A stretch of 64,000 nt of DNA from an uncultured Oscillospiraceae bacterium. Lineage in GTDB: Bacteria > Bacillota > Clostridia > Oscillospirales > Oscillospiraceae. Below the pieces are notes generated by a model. That model had not been told where the DNA came from. It searched no databases and worked only from the letters and a program-made list of their open reading frames with translations. The position numbers and the translations under genes were made by a program. The DNA lies in assembly GCA_934597255.1 (NCBI GenBank), contig CAKTQV010000001.1, positions 1 to 64,000 of the forward strand, given 5' to 3'. Every line of letters starts with the position of its first letter. Within the stretch, counting starts at the first letter, position 1. This document shows, one piece after another, positions 33,080 through 41,396 of the stretch.

Positions 33080-33583
33080 TCAGGAGGGATCGGAGCCGGT
33101 TTCCTCCCTGCTGCGCAGGATCTTTTCCTGCTGGGCGAGAATGCGGTTCATCTTGTCGTGCAGCGCTTCGATCATGATCTCGGTTTTGAGATTGACCTTG
33201 TAGTCGTTCTCTGCGCGGCGGCGGTCCTTTTCCTCCTGCCGGTTCTGGCTCATCATGATCAGCGGCGCCTGGATGGCGGCCACGCAGGAGAGGACCAGAT
33301 TGAGGAGAATGAACGGATAGGGGTCAAAGGCGTTTATCAGGAGGATATTGACGATCATCCACGCGGCCAGAACGCCCACGAAGGAGAAGATAAACGCCCA
33401 GCTTCCGGCAAAGCGGGCGATCGCGTCGGCGGCCCGCTGGCCGAAGGTATAGGTGCTTTTTGCCTCGCGGTCGGTGTTGACGGACACCCGGCTGCCGGCC
33501 AGAAGCGTCAGGACCTCCTCGTCCGACATGTCGCGGCGGACGTCCTCCAGGATCTCGCTTACCAGCTTTTTGTTTTCCTTCAT
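33080..33583 (-). CDS. DUF1003 family membrane protein
   Basis: This 167-residue DUF1003 protein has unknown function. It has a soluble N-terminus (EDVRRDMSDEEVLTLLAG), the family core DAIARFAGSWAFIFSFVGVLAAWMIVNIL, a second helix (PFILLNLVLSCVAAIQAPLIMMSQNRQ with the conserved SQNRQ) and a charged cytoplasmic C-terminal helix. It starts 3 bp after the aldose epimerase stop and is its operon partner; the functional link is unclear. Confidence 0.9.
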   Translation of the reverse strand: MKENKKLVSEILEDVRRDMSDEEVLTLLAGSRVSVNTDREAKSTYTFGQRAADAIARFAGSWAFIFSFVGVLAAWMIVNILLINAFDPYPFILLNLVLSCVAAIQAPLIMMSQNRQEEKDRRRAENDYKVNLKTEIMIEALHDKMNRILAQQEKILRSREETGSDPS

Positions 33584-33586
33584 GGC

Positions 33587-34510
33587 TCACTCCTGCCCGC
33601 CGCTGCGGCGGTAGAAGCGGTATTCCGCGTACCGGTGGAAGCGCTCGCCGCGGTGAAGGATGGGCGCGTCGGGCCGGTTGGGACAGTCCGGGCCGAACGA
33701 CGGCTCAAGACAGAAGCCCTGGCTTTTGTGCAGGGGCGCCGACAGGCCCGCGCCGGTGTACAGCATGAGCGCCGGGAAGTCCGTCCGCATGGCCACGCCG
33801 ACGCCGCCGTCCTCCGCCATGGCGGCCTGCTTTCCGGAAAGAAGGAAGCAGTCGTCGTAGTCGCGGCCGATCGGCCGCAGCTCGGAGAAATCGTAGTCGC
33901 CCGCCGTGGGCGCGGGGGCGCCCTGCGGCAGCCCGGCCGCGTCGAGCGGCTGATACTGCTGCGCGTTGACGGCCAGATGCGTGCCGAGAATGTCCGGCGT
34001 GCCGCCGAGATTGAAATAGATATGGCTGGTCGGGGCAAAGGGCGTGTCTGCGCTGGCCTCGGCCTCAAAGTCGATGCGAAGGGTGTCGTTGTCCACCGAG
34101 TAGCTCACGGCCGCGGCCAGGGCGCCGGGGTAGCCGTTGTCGCCCTCGCGCGACAGAAGCGCGAAGCGGATGCGGTTGGCGCACTGCACCTCCGCCGACC
34201 AGCGGCGCTTGTCAAAGCTCTGCGGGCCGCCGTGGAGCTGGTTTTCGCCGTCGTTTGCGGCGAGCGGGTATTCCCGGCCGCCGAGAGAAAAGCGCGCGTG
34301 CGCGACCCGTCCCGCAACACGGCCGATAATGGCGCCGGCGCGGCTTTCGCAGTCAAGATACTCCTGCGCCGTGCCGTAGCCGAGCGCGACGGGACGGCCG
34401 TTGTATTCGATGGAGCAGACCGCCGCGCCCAGCGTGAGCACGGAAACGGCCAGTCCGCCGGCGCGGATCACATATTTTTCATAGCCGAAAAAGTCTGAAC
34501 GTTCGATCAT
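33587..34510 (-). CDS. galM: Aldose 1-epimerase (mutarotase)
   Basis: The 307-residue protein interconverts alpha and beta anomers of aldoses such as glucose or galactose. Family features are GRVAGRVAHARFSLGGREYPLAANDGENQLHGG (with His in NQLHGG), the second His in PTSHIYFNLGG, the sugar-contact Asp in YDDCFLL and the C-terminal Glu in FCLEPSFGPDCPNRPD. The start ATG 34510 has GGAGG eight bases upstream; an earlier ATG does not. It is first gene of the pair with DUF1003. Confidence 0.93.
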   Translation of the reverse strand: MIERSDFFGYEKYVIRAGGLAVSVLTLGAAVCSIEYNGRPVALGYGTAQEYLDCESRAGAIIGRVAGRVAHARFSLGGREYPLAANDGENQLHGGPQSFDKRRWSAEVQCANRIRFALLSREGDNGYPGALAAAVSYSVDNDTLRIDFEAEASADTPFAPTSHIYFNLGGTPDILGTHLAVNAQQYQPLDAAGLPQGAPAPTAGDYDFSELRPIGRDYDDCFLLSGKQAAMAEDGGVGVAMRTDFPALMLYTGAGLSAPLHKSQGFCLEPSFGPDCPNRPDAPILHRGERFHRYAEYRFYRRSGGQE

Positions 34511-34587
34511 AAAGCATGCCTCCAATTCATCCTGCTATTATAATCGAATCCTTCCGCACTGTAAAGAGCCGGCGGGGCACGGAGCGC

Positions 34588-34616
34588 TTGCGCGGCGGGC
34601 GGTTTTGCGGTACAAT
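34588..34616 (+). promoter_or_regulatory. Promoter of the SDR gene
   Basis: TTGCGC (34588-34593), 17 bases, TACAAT (34611-34616); the -35 is a partial match. Confidence 0.55.
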
Positions 34617-34644
34617 GGGCAAAACGGAAACGGGAGGAAACGCA

Positions 34645-35424
34645 ATGAATATTGATTTTACCGGCAAAGTTGCCGTTGTGACCGGCGCCGGCAGCGGGAT
34701 CGGCTTTGCCTGCGCGGATATGCTGGCGCAGGCGGGGGCGGTGGTGGCCATGGTCGGCCGCAGCGCCGCCAAGATCGAAAAGGCCGCCGCCATGCTCGCG
34801 GACAAGGGCGAGGTGCATCCCTACGCGCTGGACGTTTCGGCGCCGGAGGCCATCGCGCCGGTGATCGAGCGCATCCGCGCCGAGCTTGGCGAGATCGGCG
34901 TGCTGGTCCAGGCGGCCGGCGTGATGAGCGGCGGCGACGCGCTGGAGCTTACGCCGGAGCAGTTTGACAGCGTGTTCGCCACGAACGCGCGCGGCTGCTT
35001 TTTCATGATGCAGCAGGTCGTCCGCCAGTCGATGAAGGACCATGGCGGCGCGATACTGAACATCGCGTCCATGGCCGGCATCCGCGGTATGACGCCGCCG
35101 ATGTGCTCGGCTTCCTACAGCGCGTCGAAGGGCGCGGTCGTCGCGCTGACGATGCAGGCGGCGTCCGAGTGGGGACACATGGGCGTGCGCGTCAACGCCA
35201 TCGCCCCCGGCGGGACGGCCAGCTTTGATACCGGCGTCGTTTCGCCGCACGAGGGCCCCGGAGGCAATCCGCCCCCTGTTACCAATTACGTTCCCACAGG
35301 GCGCGTGATGAACACGCCGTATGAGATCGCGGCGGCGGCGCTGTTTCTGTGCTCGGATCTGTCCGGCAACACCACCGGCCAGATCATGGTCATCGACGGC
35401 GGCGCGTCTATCGTCGGCTACTGA
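34645..35424 (+). CDS. Short-chain dehydrogenase/reductase
   Basis: This is a 259-residue NAD(P)-dependent oxidoreductase of the classical SDR family. The cofactor motif is TGAGSGIG (residues 12-19), the catalytic Ser is in NIASMAG, and the Tyr-Lys pair is in SYSASKGA, followed by VRVNAIAPGGTAS. The strand-2 end carries MVGRSAAK, suggesting NADP preference. The C-terminus GQIMVIDGGASIVG is standard. The start has GGGAGG eight bases upstream. It is a single gene, with no neighbour that hints at its substrate. Confidence 0.92.
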   Translation: MNIDFTGKVAVVTGAGSGIGFACADMLAQAGAVVAMVGRSAAKIEKAAAMLADKGEVHPYALDVSAPEAIAPVIERIRAELGEIGVLVQAAGVMSGGDALELTPEQFDSVFATNARGCFFMMQQVVRQSMKDHGGAILNIASMAGIRGMTPPMCSASYSASKGAVVALTMQAASEWGHMGVRVNAIAPGGTASFDTGVVSPHEGPGGNPPPVTNYVPTGRVMNTPYEIAAAALFLCSDLSGNTTGQIMVIDGGASIVGY

Positions 35425-35436
35425 AAAGCGAAAAAA

Positions 35437-35468
35437 GGAGCGCGGTGCGATCTGCACCGCGCTCCTTT
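35437..35468. terminator. Bidirectional terminator between SDR and HtrA genes
   Basis: GGAGCGCGGTGC (35437-35448) pairs with GCACCGCGCTCC (35454-35465). A run of A precedes and TTT follows, so both convergent genes can use it. Confidence 0.9.
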
Positions 35469-35488
35469 GCGTGTATCAAAGCGGAAGC

Positions 35489-36964
35489 TCAGCCGCGGTT
35501 GAAGAACTCGTTGAAGAAGTCCTCCAGATCGTCGGGATCGACGTTGCCGCGGTATTCGTAATATTCGCCGGGGCCCATTTCGCCGGAGGCGGAGTAGCTG
35601 CCGTCCTCCGTGCCGGCCGATTCGCTTTCCTCGGCGGGCAGCGCCTCGTCGAAGGTGATCGTGAGCGTCAGATATTCCTGCGCGCGGAACACCGTCAGCT
35701 GCGCGGTGTCGCCGGCGTGGTATTTGCGGATGGCGGAGATCAGCTCGCTCTGGCTGGTCACTTCCGTTTCCCCGACGGCCGTGATGATGTCGCCGGCCTG
35801 AAGGCCCGCCTTGTCGGCGCAGCTGTCGGCCGTCACGCTCTGCACCATCGCGCCCTCGACCATGTTGTAGTACTGGGCGGCGCTGGCGGAAACGGTGCCG
35901 ACGGTGATGCCCATGTAGGCCTTGCCGGAAACGTAGCCGTTGGTGATGAGCTCATTGGCGATGTAGTGGGCGTCTGCGATGGGGATGCCGAAGCCGAGAC
36001 CCTCCACGCCGGTGGAGCTGTATTTGGCCGTGACGATGCCGATGACCTGGCCGTAAACGTTGTAGATGGGGCCGCCGGAGTTGCCGGAGTTGACCGCGGC
36101 GTCGATCTGGAACATGTTGACGGAGGTGTTCGCGTCGGTGCGGATGGTACGGTCCATGGCGGACACGATGCCGGTCGTCATGGTGTAATCCAGCTCGCCG
36201 AGGGGGTTGCCGACGGTGTAGATGGTCTGGCCGACCTTCATCTCGTTGGAATCGCCGAGCGTGACCGCGTTGAGACCGACGGCGTCGATCTTCAGAACGG
36301 CGATGTCGTTTTCCTTCTCGATGCCGACGACCTCGGCGGCGTATTCCGTGCCGTCGTGGGTCAGAACGGAAACGTCGTAGCCGTTGGAATAGGCCTCCTC
36401 GATGACGTGGTAGTTCGTGAGAATGTAGCCGTCGTCGGTGATGATGAAGCCGGTGCCGGACACCACGCCTCCGACCTGCTGGCCGAAGATGTTGTAGGAG
36501 GTGATCTCCGTCGTGACGCCGACGACCTGCTCGCAGGCCATCTCGTAGATGTCCTCGGCCGTCATGACGTCCGAGTCAAGCGTGGAGCTCGTGACGAGCA
36601 CGGGCTTGACGGTGTTCTGCCGGACGTCTTCGACCGCTTCCTCGACCTCGGTGGGGGGAACGGCGGCGCTGTCCTGCCGGGTCATCAGCAGCGTCCCGCT
36701 GACGCCCAGAGCGCCGGCCAGCAGCGCGCAGATCACGCAGATCGCTACGATTGCGCCCGTCGACATGCGGCGGCGGGGCTTTTTCTCCGGCGCGTCGGAC
36801 GCGGCGGAACAGCTGTGGCTGGGACTATATACATAGCTGGCCCGTTCGTCGGAAACAGCGGTGTAGGATGCGTCGCTGAAATCGTCGTGCTTTTCCTCGG
36901 GACGGAAATATCCGGACTGGTCTTGGTCGGGTTCCGGCACTTTGTTTTCATTCGTTTCGTTCAT
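35489..36964 (-). CDS. htrA: Membrane-anchored HtrA/DegP serine protease
   Basis: This 491-residue envelope quality-control protease has an acidic cytoplasmic N-terminus (1-68), one membrane helix (GAIVAICVICALLAGALGVSGTLLM) and a trypsin-like domain with His in TNYHV, Asp in NDIAVLKI and Ser in GNSGGP, followed by one PDZ domain (VQSVTADSCADKAGLQAGDIITAVGETEV). A C-terminal acidic, Tyr-rich tail ends in DDLEDFFNEFFNRG. ATG 36964 has GGAGG seven bases upstream. Confidence 0.96.
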   Translation of the reverse strand: MNETNENKVPEPDQDQSGYFRPEEKHDDFSDASYTAVSDERASYVYSPSHSCSAASDAPEKKPRRRMSTGAIVAICVICALLAGALGVSGTLLMTRQDSAAVPPTEVEEAVEDVRQNTVKPVLVTSSTLDSDVMTAEDIYEMACEQVVGVTTEITSYNIFGQQVGGVVSGTGFIITDDGYILTNYHVIEEAYSNGYDVSVLTHDGTEYAAEVVGIEKENDIAVLKIDAVGLNAVTLGDSNEMKVGQTIYTVGNPLGELDYTMTTGIVSAMDRTIRTDANTSVNMFQIDAAVNSGNSGGPIYNVYGQVIGIVTAKYSSTGVEGLGFGIPIADAHYIANELITNGYVSGKAYMGITVGTVSASAAQYYNMVEGAMVQSVTADSCADKAGLQAGDIITAVGETEVTSQSELISAIRKYHAGDTAQLTVFRAQEYLTLTITFDEALPAEESESAGTEDGSYSASGEMGPGEYYEYRGNVDPDDLEDFFNEFFNRG

Positions 36965-37010
36965 AAAGATGCCTCCCTGTTTATTGCTTGCGCCTTCCGG
37001 CGCTTTCGTG

Positions 37011-37033
37011 ATTATAGTATCTCACAGTTGTGA
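37011..37033 (-). promoter_or_regulatory. Promoter -10 and inverted repeat upstream of htrA
   Basis: On the minus strand TATAAT lies at 37016-37011. Directly upstream, in the spacer region, TCACA-GT-TGTGA (37022-37033) is a perfect 5-bp inverted repeat and may be an operator. No good -35 was found. Confidence 0.5.
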
Positions 37034-37117
37034 CCATTGCATGAACAAATGGGGGACAATTTTTTAACTTTTCTTTCATAAAAGGGCCGCGCGGCTTTCC
37101 GAGCGCGATCTAAAGGC

Positions 37118-37144
37118 AAAGAGCCCTGCGGCGCAGGGCTCTTT
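37118..37144 (-). terminator. Intrinsic terminator of the pseudokinase gene
   Basis: AAAGAGCCCTGC pairs with GCAGGGCTCTTT around GGC. It is the last of several hairpins read after the pseudokinase stop. Confidence 0.75.
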
Positions 37145-37152
37145 GGATCATG

Positions 37153-37218
37153 CCGGGCGGATGCATCCCGCCCGGACGGGCCCGGCAGGGCTTGTCAGGC
37201 TCGCGGTCTGACAAGCCC
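37153..37218. repeat. Two inverted repeats in the intergenic stretch
   Basis: CCGGGCGG (37153-37160) pairs with CCGCCCGG (37168-37175), and GGGCTTGTCAG (37188-37198) pairs with CTGACAAGCCC (37208-37218). They lie between the pseudokinase stop and its terminator, in a 290-base gap without genes. They may be part of an extended 3' untranslated region or a small repeat element. No coding potential is seen. Confidence 0.65.
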
Positions 37219-37255
37219 GCAGACGCCTGGGGAAACGGCGCCTGCGGAGGGGCCT

Positions 37256-39943
37256 TTATGCGCCGGTACCTGCGGCCAGCGCGCCGCTGTGAGAGTAGGT
37301 CGTTGTCAATTCGGCGGAAAACTGCGCGTCCGTGACGGCGTAGTATTTCCAGCTCCCGCCGACGCTGCGCAGCATGAGCTTGCAGCCGGTCGTCCCGGCG
37401 CTTTCGCCTTCGGCCCAGTTTTCGTTGTCCGCGGCCAGCGCGGTGCCGTCGGTCCAGTACCAGCCGGCCTCGCGGCCGCTGTCCTCGTCGGCCTCCAGAT
37501 ATTGCGCGCCAAGCCAGACGTTATAAAGCGGCTTGTCGCTGTGCGCGGTGTTGTAGCGGTCAAGGAAGGCGGTGACGGCGGCGAACTTTTCCGCCGTGGG
37601 CGCTGTGGCCAGCGTCGTCCCGCCGGCGGTCAGCTCCGTCCAGGAGGCGGTGCCGGGCTTGGCGATGTAGGGGTCGGGCGCGGTGGTCGGCGCCGTTGTG
37701 GGCGCCGCTGTGGGCGCGGCGGTCGGCGAGGCGGTCGGCGCGCTGGTGGGCGCCGCCGTGGGCGCGGCGGTGGAGGGAACGTATACATAGCCATTGCCGC
37801 GCGAGCCGGGCGCCTCGGTCGGCGCGGGCGTGAGCGTGGGCTTGGCAGACGGCGAGGGGGAAGGCGTGGGCCGGACGGCCATGCCGCTTCCGTCCGTGAG
37901 ATAACCGAGCTTGGCGAAGCCGCCGGTTCCGGCGGATTCGAACTGCTCGCGCGTAACGGCGTGGAAGCGCCAGCGCCCGTCCGCGGCGCTGCGGCGGAGC
38001 ATCAGCCGCCCGCCGGAGGCGGAGGAGGGCTCGTTTTCGGCCCAGAAGCTGCTGTTTTCGGGAAGCTGCGTCCCGTCGAGCCAGTACCAGCCGGGCTTGC
38101 CGTCCGGGGCGTCGGCGCCGTCAAGATAGCGCGCGCCCAGCCAAAGGTTTTCAAGCCCCGCTTTTTCCGCGGCGGCGACGGCGGCGTCAAAGCTGTCCTG
38201 CCCGTCGAGAACGGCCAGACCGGCTCCGTCCAGCTCGTCCCAGTCCAGATCGGCTGCGATGGCCGTGAACGTGTAGACCGGCACGGTGGGCGCCGGCGTC
38301 GGCTCGGCGGTCGGCTCCGCGGTCTGCGGCGGGATGGTCGAGGAGATCAGCGGAGCCGGCTCCTTTTCAAAGGCGCCGAGAGAATAGGCGGCCACGCAGA
38401 TCAGACCGGCAATCACAAGCGCGCCGACGCCAAGGGCGATGAACGTGCCGCTGCGGTTTTTGCGCCGCGCGCGCGTCTCCTCCCGGTGATCGACGGACTT
38501 TTGAACGGTGTACTGCTTCCGGGCCGCCGGCTTGGCCTCGGACGTGTTTTTTGTCTGCGTCGGTTTGGTTGTCTTCGCTGCCTGTGCCGGCTTGGTTTCG
38601 GGTGTTTTTTTCGTTTGTACCGGCTTTGCTTCGGCCGGCTCTTTTGCCGCCGCCGGTTTCTCCGCGGCGGGGCGTTCCGCATCCGTCTCGGAAACGACCG
38701 CCTCGGGCGCGGGCTTTGCTTCGGCGGAGAGGTCGATGATCCCGCTGGCGGGGGTCTTCGCGGCCGGCTTTTTCCCTTTTTTTCGAGGTTTTCCGCCCGC
38801 CTTCGGCGCGGAAGCGGAGGCTTTTTCATCCGGCTTGTCCGCCGCCTCGGCGGCCTTGGGACGCTCGGCCGCATCTTCCGCTGCCGGCGCGGGCGCGGCC
38901 TCGGCGGCTGTATCGGTATCGGATTTGGCTTCGGGCTCGGGAACGGGGGCTTTCGCGGCCGCGTCTTCGGGGTCGGCCTCTGCCTCCGGCACGGGGTCTG
39001 CCGCTTCGGGAGCGGCTTCCGCCTCCGGCGCGGGGTCTGCTGCTTCGGGGGCGGCCTCTGCCTCCGGCACGGGGTCTGCTGCTTCGGGGGCGGCTTCCGC
39101 CTCCGGCGCGGTTTCCGGTTCGGGCTTCGCGGCAGGCGCGGAGAATATCTCGCTCAGCGGCGCGGGCTCGCCCGCCCCGGCGGGCTCCTCGCCGGCCGTC
39201 TTTTCTTCCATGGCGTGCAGCTCCTGCTCCATGAGGATGCTGCTGGCGGAAACACCGGCGGCGGCCTCGTAGGGGCGCACCACCTCCCGGGGGATCGCGG
39301 ACATCTCGGCCACGGCGGAAACGCCGGCCAAACCGGTGGCGGCTGCCGCGGCGGCCGCCTGCAGGTCGCTGGGGGACTCGTCGTCCGGCGCGGCCGAGGG
39401 CAGCGCCTCGTCCGTCTCGCTCAGCTCATGCATCATGGAGTCGGCCGTGAGATAGCGCTCGCCGCGGCTGTAGCTGAGCTCGCGGCGCAGTATCGCGCCG
39501 AGCTCCTGCCCGGCGCTCTCCGGCACAGGAAGCTCGCCGCCCTTCATGCGGGTGCGCAGCGCCTGCGCGCGGTCCGCGTCGCTCGGCGTGAGAGAACTGG
39601 TGAAGGGAAGGCGACCGCCGTTGTAGGCGGTGTACATCAGAAGCGCGATGCTGTAAAGATCGGCGCTGCGGCTGAAGTCGTTCTCCCAGAAGGCCTCCGG
39701 CGCCATATACTCGATCTGCTCCGGCGTGCGCGCGGAGACCGGCGCGTCCGAGCCGTCGCCGAGCACGGCCCTTCCGTCCTCGTCAAAATGGATGTTGCCG
39801 GGCCAGATGTTGCCGTGGAAGCTGTCCGGGTCGCTGCCGAGCTGGGCGATGAGTTCGCGGCCCATTTTCACGATTTGCTCGCCGTTCATGGCGGCAAGCT
39901 GCGCGGCTGTCAGCGCGGGCGAGAGGGTGGTTGACTGACTCAT
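37256..39943 (-). CDS. Truncated pseudokinase with two C-type-lectin-like ectodomains
   Basis: This 895-residue single-pass protein begins with only the C-lobe of a Ser/Thr protein kinase (about 1-195): FHGNIWPGNIHFDEDG stands where HRDxKPxN would be, GDG replaces DFG, and YMAPEAFW, SADLYSIALLMY and a final RYLTADSMMHELSE are kept. The ATP-binding N-lobe and the catalytic Asp are absent, so catalysis is very unlikely. A long Ala/Pro/Glu/Lys linker with 13-residue repeats follows (about 240-490), then a membrane helix (GTFIALGVGALVIAGLICVAAYSLG, about 500-525) and two similar extracellular domains (about 555-680 and 768-894) with the lectin-fold words LWLGARYLDG, GWYWLDGTQL and W..NEPSS..G..LMLR. 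The two are separated by a Pro/Thr/Ser/Ala stalk. ATG 39943 has GAGGTG upstream. Confidence 0.88.
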   Translation of the reverse strand: MSQSTTLSPALTAAQLAAMNGEQIVKMGRELIAQLGSDPDSFHGNIWPGNIHFDEDGRAVLGDGSDAPVSARTPEQIEYMAPEAFWENDFSRSADLYSIALLMYTAYNGGRLPFTSSLTPSDADRAQALRTRMKGGELPVPESAGQELGAILRRELSYSRGERYLTADSMMHELSETDEALPSAAPDDESPSDLQAAAAAAATGLAGVSAVAEMSAIPREVVRPYEAAAGVSASSILMEQELHAMEEKTAGEEPAGAGEPAPLSEIFSAPAAKPEPETAPEAEAAPEAADPVPEAEAAPEAADPAPEAEAAPEAADPVPEAEADPEDAAAKAPVPEPEAKSDTDTAAEAAPAPAAEDAAERPKAAEAADKPDEKASASAPKAGGKPRKKGKKPAAKTPASGIIDLSAEAKPAPEAVVSETDAERPAAEKPAAAKEPAEAKPVQTKKTPETKPAQAAKTTKPTQTKNTSEAKPAARKQYTVQKSVDHREETRARRKNRSGTFIALGVGALVIAGLICVAAYSLGAFEKEPAPLISSTIPPQTAEPTAEPTPAPTVPVYTFTAIAADLDWDELDGAGLAVLDGQDSFDAAVAAAEKAGLENLWLGARYLDGADAPDGKPGWYWLDGTQLPENSSFWAENEPSSASGGRLMLRRSAADGRWRFHAVTREQFESAGTGGFAKLGYLTDGSGMAVRPTPSPSPSAKPTLTPAPTEAPGSRGNGYVYVPSTAAPTAAPTSAPTASPTAAPTAAPTTAPTTAPDPYIAKPGTASWTELTAGGTTLATAPTAEKFAAVTAFLDRYNTAHSDKPLYNVWLGAQYLEADEDSGREAGWYWTDGTALAADNENWAEGESAGTTGCKLMLRSVGGSWKYYAVTDAQFSAELTTTYSHSGALAAGTGA
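38974..39108. repeat. 39-bp tandem repeats inside the pseudokinase linker
   Basis: Just under three and a half tandem units of 39 bp, each encoding a variant of PEAEAAPEAADPV, lie back to back. The copies differ at few positions, which points to recent slippage or unequal exchange. Confidence 0.8.
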
Positions 39944-39995
39944 GGGAGCACCTCGCGTGTCGAAATAGGTTACAATTTGGTTACGATATAGAAAC

Positions 39996-40024
39996 AAAGT
40001 AACACACGAAAAGGGGCTTGTCAA
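39996..40024 (-). promoter_or_regulatory. Promoter of the pseudokinase gene
   Basis: On the minus strand TTGACA (40024-40019), 17 bases, TACTTT (40001-39996). Two direct copies of GGTTAC (39968 and 39979) lie in the leader. Confidence 0.6.
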
Positions 40025-40050
40025 CAACAAAAAATCTTTGAAAATACAAG

Positions 40051-40080
40051 CATCCCAGCCCTTTGTGGAGGGCCGGGATG
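40051..40080 (-). terminator. Terminator of the thrR-hom-lysC operon
   Basis: CATCCCAGCCCT pairs with AGGGCCGGGATG with one mismatch. On the minus strand it is preceded by a small hairpin CAAGAT/ATCTTG and followed by CTTGTATTTTC. Confidence 0.7.
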
Positions 40081-40131
40081 AAAGACACAAGATGTTGGAT
40101 CTTGTCGAAAAATTAAAAAAGTTACAATTTT

Positions 40132-41340
40132 TCAGCTTTCGAAGAATTTGCGGTGGATGGCGGCGACGGCGCGGTCGGCCTGACTCTGCGCGAGGATAAC
40201 GGACAGCTTGATCTCGCTGGTGGAGATCATCTGGATGTTGATGTTCTCGTCGTTGAGCGCCTCGAACACGAGCGCCGCGATGGCGGAATTGGACATCATA
40301 CCGGCGCCGACGACGCTGACCTTGGCGATGTCCGTATCGACGGACACGTCGTCAAAGCCGATCGTGCCGCGGCGGCTCATGGCGGCCTCGCGCGCCTTTT
40401 CCGCGTCGGCCTGCGCCACGGTGAAGGACATATCGTTGCGGCCGTCGCGGCCGTTTGCCTGAATGATGATGTCCACGTTCACGCCCTGACGGGCGATGGC
40501 GCCGAAGACGCGGAAGGCCGCGCCCGGCGTGTCGGGAAGACCCTCCACGGTGATGCGGGCGACCTTTTCGTCCTTGGCGATGCCGGTGATCTTCATCTCT
40601 TCCATATCTTTTGTGACCTCCTTGACCATGGTTCCGCTTTTGCGGGCGGTGGAGGAGAGGACCTCCAGCTCCACGCCGTAGCGCTTGGCGAGCTGCACGG
40701 AGCGGTTCATGAGCACCTGCGCGCCCATTGACGCCAGCTCCAGCATCTCGTCGCAGCTTATCTCGTCAAGCTTGCGCGCCGCCGGCACCTTGCGCGGATC
40801 GGCGGTATAGACGCCTTCGACGTCGGTGAATATCTGGCAGCGGTCGGCGTGCAGCGCCGCGGCCAGCGCCACGGCCGTCGCGTCCGAGCCGCCGCGGCCG
40901 AGCGTTGTGACGTCGTCAAATTTCGTAAGCCCCTGAAAGCCGGCCACGAGCACGATGCGCCGCATATCCAGCTCCCGGCGCAGGCGCTCGGTGTCGATGC
41001 GGCGGATGCGCGCGTCGCCATAGGCGGCGTCGGTGTGCATGCCGGCCTGCCAGCCGGTCAGCGATACGACCGGCAGCCCCATCGACTCGATGCACATGGC
41101 CATCAGCGCGATGGACTGCTGTTCGCCGGTGGCCAGAAGCATATCCAGCTCGCGCCGCGAGGGCGAGGCGTTGAGTTCGGCGGCTTTTTCCAGAAGCTCG
41201 TCCGTGGTGTCGCCCTGTGCCGACAGGACCACCACCAGCTCGTTGCCGGCCAGATATGTCTCGGCGATGATGGCGGCGGCGTTTTTTATTTTTGCCGTGT
41301 CCGCAACGGAGGAGCCGCCGAATTTCTGTACGATCAGCAT
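40132..41340 (-). CDS. lysC: Aspartate kinase
   Basis: The 402-residue enzyme phosphorylates aspartate in the first step to lysine, threonine and methionine. It has KFGGSSVA at the N-terminus, LSAQGDTTDELL, TTLGRGGSDATAVALAAAL and FTDVEGVYTADPR, then two ACT domains (ITGIAKDEKVARITVEGLPDTPGAAFRVFGAIA and VSVVGAGMMSNSAIAALVFEAL) that bind feedback effectors. Length and layout match monofunctional class I enzymes. It is last of the thrR-hom-lysC cluster, 56 bp after hom. Confidence 0.97.
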   Translation of the reverse strand: MLIVQKFGGSSVADTAKIKNAAAIIAETYLAGNELVVVLSAQGDTTDELLEKAAELNASPSRRELDMLLATGEQQSIALMAMCIESMGLPVVSLTGWQAGMHTDAAYGDARIRRIDTERLRRELDMRRIVLVAGFQGLTKFDDVTTLGRGGSDATAVALAAALHADRCQIFTDVEGVYTADPRKVPAARKLDEISCDEMLELASMGAQVLMNRSVQLAKRYGVELEVLSSTARKSGTMVKEVTKDMEEMKITGIAKDEKVARITVEGLPDTPGAAFRVFGAIARQGVNVDIIIQANGRDGRNDMSFTVAQADAEKAREAAMSRRGTIGFDDVSVDTDIAKVSVVGAGMMSNSAIAALVFEALNDENINIQMISTSEIKLSVILAQSQADRAVAAIHRKFFES

Positions 41341-41396
41341 ATATATGGATTCCCCTTATTTGCACATATGCGGGCCGTCGGCCCATACCATTCTAT

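Noticed and set aside
20696..40131. Recurring GTTACAATTT near 20696, 20822, 39969 and 40121
   Set aside because: At 20822 it is part of a -10 element; the others are AT-rich gaps without fixed spacing or symmetry, so chance is the simpler reading.
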